From: Bacteroidota bacterium
GTDB lineage: Bacteria; Bacteroidota; Bacteroidia; Chitinophagales; Saprospiraceae
Reading direction: 5' to 3'
Assembly: GCA_011321935.1 (NCBI GenBank)
Contig: DROJ01000248.1
Span: forward strand, 1-33,018
Length of the DNA: 33,018 bases
Below are positions 30,677 to 33,018 of this stretch, piece after piece (positions within the stretch are counted from its first letter, which is position 1; every line of letters starts with the position of its first letter). A program made the translations under genes and the position numbers. The notes under the pieces are model-generated. The model saw only the letters and a program-made list of their open reading frames with translations. It was not told the origin of the DNA and did not search any database.

Positions 30677-32146
30677 GTGGCCATAAAAAACACCTACATC
30701 CGATCCAGCAAACTCGCCCAGGTTTTACAGTTATTGACTGCCAGCGAATATAAATCCTTTGGGAAATGGCTCCACTCCCCCTGGTGCAACAGCAATAAAA
30801 AACTGACGGAACTGTACCGCCTGCTCGAAAAAAAGCACCCCCTTTTCGATGCCATGCACCTCACCCGCGAATACCTTTTCAAAAAACTATATCCCGAAAA
30901 AACATACGACGACAAATGGATGCGCAACCTCAAATCGGCCATGGTCGCACAGGCAGAAAAATTCCTCGCCCACCAACGCCTGGAAAATGACAAACCAATG
31001 GCCAAGCGCCTGCTTGCCAAAGAATACCTCGAACGCCACCGGGACGACTGGTACGAAAAACAGGCCGGTGCCATCATCCGGGAACTGGAGAAAAAAGAAA
31101 CAAAAGAAACGGAGGATTACCTGCAATTGGCATTGATACACGAAGAACTATATTACCGGCCCGGCAGTCCGCAGCAGGCTCATGTGGGACACACCCCTTT
31201 ACAAATAGCCGGTATATATTTGGATACATTTTTCAGCATATCAAAATGGCGGCATATCACCGAGCTGAACGAAAGGCAGGTATTCCTTTCGGAAAAAAAC
31301 AATGTGGTCGAAAAAATAAAACTGATAAACAGCTTGGTCGAAAACATGGACATCCCCGTTATCGGGGTATATCAAGGCAGGCATGAACTGAGCAGGGCAT
31401 TGACCAAAAAAAATTATTTCCAATTTAAAGAAAAAGTATTTGCCCAATTTGAGAGTTTGCCAATTCAAGACCGGAAATTACTGCTTTTTTACCTAATCAA
31501 TTCATCTGTCAGGCTGTGGTTGAACGGGCATACGAATATGTTGCCGGAATTATTGGACATATATAAATTTGGACTAAAAAAAGGGTTGGTTGTCAATAAC
31601 GGGAGAATATCTGCCCGCACCTTTTCGAATATAGTAACCGCAGCCAACAGCCTTTCCGATTTTAATTTTAGCAATAAATTCATAAAAAAATATACACCCT
31701 GCCTTGCGCCCGGTCAACAAGGTGACGGAAAATCTTGGGCACTTTCCCATTCGTATTTCAAACAAGAGAATTATTCTGCTTGTATTGGTTTATTGGCCAA
31801 TTACAATTTTCAGGACAACTATTTCAACTCCATGGGCAGGGTGCTTTTGTTCCAGTGCCATTTTGAGCCATGCCTTAGAGATGGATCGGGCTATTTGTTT
31901 TTTTATGATTATAGCCTTGCCTTCGAGCGATTTATCAGAAGGTCTAAAATATATACTGAAAAAAGAAAAAAGGCTTATTTGAATTTGATTATATATTGCA
32001 GGAAATTGCTTTTGACAAAGAATGACAATACTTTATCAAAGCAATATTTAGAAAACATGCTGAAAAAAATTAATGCTGAAAATAATATACAGGCTAAAAA
32101 ATGGTTGGTCAATATGGCCGTAAAAATGAAAGAGGGGCTGCCATGA
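30677..32146 (+). CDS. Helical cytosolic protein of unknown function, GTG start
   Basis: A 489-residue protein, basic and rich in helices, without signal peptide or membrane segment. I do not recognise a named family; recurrent SYFKQENYSACIGLLANYN-type helices in the C-terminal half resemble TPR-like pairs. The frame begins at GTG 30677 (GTG-GCC-ATA-AAA), since no ATG occurs before codon 64 without losing the conserved-looking start NTYIRSSKLAQVLQLLTASEYKSFGKWL. An eight-codon frame from the ATG at 30660 overlaps this start and could couple translation. Codon use becomes AT-rich in the second half, from about 31560. It ends in a terminator hairpin holding its TGA in the loop. Confidence 0.78.
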   Translation: MAIKNTYIRSSKLAQVLQLLTASEYKSFGKWLHSPWCNSNKKLTELYRLLEKKHPLFDAMHLTREYLFKKLYPEKTYDDKWMRNLKSAMVAQAEKFLAHQRLENDKPMAKRLLAKEYLERHRDDWYEKQAGAIIRELEKKETKETEDYLQLALIHEELYYRPGSPQQAHVGHTPLQIAGIYLDTFFSISKWRHITELNERQVFLSEKNNVVEKIKLINSLVENMDIPVIGVYQGRHELSRALTKKNYFQFKEKVFAQFESLPIQDRKLLLFYLINSSVRLWLNGHTNMLPELLDIYKFGLKKGLVVNNGRISARTFSNIVTAANSLSDFNFSNKFIKKYTPCLAPGQQGDGKSWALSHSYFKQENYSACIGLLANYNFQDNYFNSMGRVLLFQCHFEPCLRDGSGYLFFYDYSLAFERFIRRSKIYTEKRKKAYLNLIIYCRKLLLTKNDNTLSKQYLENMLKKINAENNIQAKKWLVNMAVKMKEGLP

Positions 32147-32165
32147 ACAGCCCTTCCTTTTTTTT
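32131..32165 (+). terminator. Intrinsic terminator over the stop codon
   Basis: GGGCTG (32135-32140) pairs with CAGCCC (32148-32153) around a 7-nt loop holding the TGA; the flanking AGAG and CTTCC add weak pairs, then eight T follow. It ends the 30677 transcript two bases before the convergent gene. Confidence 0.8.
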
Positions 32166-32166
32166 G

Positions 32167-32517
32167 TCAATTCACGATATTTTCTTCAATAATTATCGCC
32201 GCGCTCGTTTGGCCTCCGCATAGTGTTGTAAAATAAAAATCATAAGTGCCTGCGGCAAGGTTGGAAAACGAAACAGTCGAGCCGCTGCCCGAACTCGATT
32301 CTCTGGCCTGGCCCTGCGATACATACCAGGTTTTGAACTCGGTACAATCGCCTTCGCATTTGTCCCAATCAAAAGAAATACTGCCTCCCGAATTGGAGGT
32401 TACAACCACATTGGCAGGGGCAGCACAAGCGCCTACCGGACTTGTTTTTTCGGGAGCGGTGGTGAAAGCGAAAAACAGGGCGCCGGATAGCGTCAACATT
32501 AAAAATATCTTTTTCAT
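32167..32517 (-). CDS. Small secreted fibronectin-III-like protein
   Basis: A 116-residue protein. The frame is open to an ATG at 32550, but the one at 32517 (MKKIFLMLTLSGALFFAFT) gives the signal peptide at the very start. The mature part is one beta-sandwich of fibronectin type III type: APANVVVTSNSGGSISFDWDKC, then TWYVSQGQARE and SFSNLAAGTYDFYFTTLCGG. Four Cys residues (CAAP, KCEGDC, LCGG) could form disulphides. Bacteroidota often use such modules in adhesins; a stand-alone module is unusual but not rare. It is convergent with the 30677 gene. Confidence 0.75.
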   Translation of the reverse strand: MKKIFLMLTLSGALFFAFTTAPEKTSPVGACAAPANVVVTSNSGGSISFDWDKCEGDCTEFKTWYVSQGQARESSSGSGSTVSFSNLAAGTYDFYFTTLCGGQTSAAIIIEENIVN

Positions 32518-32724
32518 AAGGCATAGAAATTTACATCCTGTGCCGGGCATTTTAGGCCCGGCCGGAAAGGGTTGGAGAAATAAAAAAAGAAATGGAAAAG
32601 GCTTTTAGCCTATTTGGATTTGACAAACATATGGTATAAAAATCCAAACAGCACAGACAAATGTATAAATACGGTTGTTCGGTGAACGAAGGAGTTGAAC
32701 AGGCAAACGGTTATTTAAAAAATA

Positions 32725-32762
32725 AAAAAGGCTGGGCAGATGTACTCCACCCAGCCCTTTTT
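32725..32762. terminator. Hairpin terminator
   Basis: AAAAAGGCTGGG pairs with CCCAGCC (one extra C) then TTTTT, with a 13-nt loop. It reads as terminator in both directions. No gene ends directly before it in the window on the plus strand, so it may serve a minus-strand gene further right or be a remnant. Confidence 0.6.
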
Positions 32763-33018
32763 AAGGCCAGTTAAATTGATTTGCAATTCCCTAATTCCCT
32801 TACCTGACGAAACCAGTACCATAAAAGTTATAAATTAGCCCCATGAAAAATAAGTTCATAAATAAATATCAACCTTAGGGGTCGGCGAATAATAACCTTC
32901 CGATTTAGGCGACGTTATTTTTGATGCAGGCGATGCAAAAAAATAGAGCATAGTGGTTCTATTTGACATTTTTTTAAAGAAGCCTGCATTAAAAAGAACA
33001 AGCATAAACGGAAGGTTA
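32763..33018. other. Right edge: unresolved sequence with inverted repeats
   Basis: No gene is supported. TAACCTTCCG (32891-32900) is inverted as CGGAAGGTTA (33009-33018) at the last bases of the window, and TGCAGGC near 32923 is inverted as GCCTGCA near 32983. This could be one end of a mobile element or another nested repeat cut by the window. A short frame from the ATG near 32843 (MKNKFINKYQP) ends after 11 codons. Confidence 0.4.

Overview
The window looks like chromosomal DNA of a Bacteroidota bacterium, most likely of the Saprospiraceae/Lewinella type. Evidence: a type IX secretion (T9SS) C-terminal sorting domain, a DUF2723/TMEM260-like membrane glycosyltransferase, a Nif3 plus coiled-coil zinc-ribbon pair, a viroplasmin-type RNase H, TAnnTTTG-type -7 promoter elements, few visible Shine-Dalgarno sequences, an ECF sigma factor overlapping an anti-sigma/outer-membrane-barrel fusion, and many small secreted or barrel proteins. 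Species assignment is inference. No rRNA, tRNA or CRISPR array was seen.

Layout. 1-5740: a secreted M14 carboxypeptidase, a dockerin-like secreted protein and, on the minus strand, a CUB/P-domain surface protein with an IPTL-like motif plus a small coiled-coil protein. 6340-9223: RNase HI, a GNAT acetyltransferase and a conserved protein of unknown function. 9397-14138, all minus strand: response regulator and histidine kinase, zinc-ribbon protein, Nif3 protein, superoxide dismutase. 14139-16248: a repeat island of 80-bp units surrounding a single-domain GIY-YIG nuclease gene. 16249-19704: class II fumarase, then an AT-rich block with an AraC-type regulator and two overlapping VOC proteins. 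19896-21801: ECF sigma factor and its probable dual-membrane anti-sigma factor. 21943-25712, minus: small barrel protein and GT117-type enzyme. 26206-27345: AAA/DUF4143 ATPase with a probable operator over its promoter. 27356-30182, minus: a T9SS surface-protein gene collapsed by internal deletion, a small secreted protein, a MITE with a 9-bp target duplication, and a periplasmic/outer-membrane protein. 30677-32517: a helical cytosolic protein of unknown function and a small fibronectin-like secreted protein.

The most unusual property is the density and variety of intergenic inverted repeats. At least five classes occur: (i) the 80-bp array with the GIY-YIG gene; (ii) nested-palindrome elements (1979-2093 and 22414-22517, one family in opposite orientations; a second design at 18508-18690); (iii) long hairpins whose arms are short tandem repeats with a different motif at each locus (7003-7268, 9222-9399, 11143-11275, 12143-12268), plus a 62-bp-arm hairpin at 13352-13489; (iv) the MITE at 28239-28432; (v) a 100-bp-spaced direct repeat at the left edge. 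Several elements start exactly at a stop codon or supply it. The GIY-YIG/80-bp array is the best candidate for an undescribed system, possibly a nuclease-driven counterpart of REP/RAYT pairs; that function is a hypothesis.
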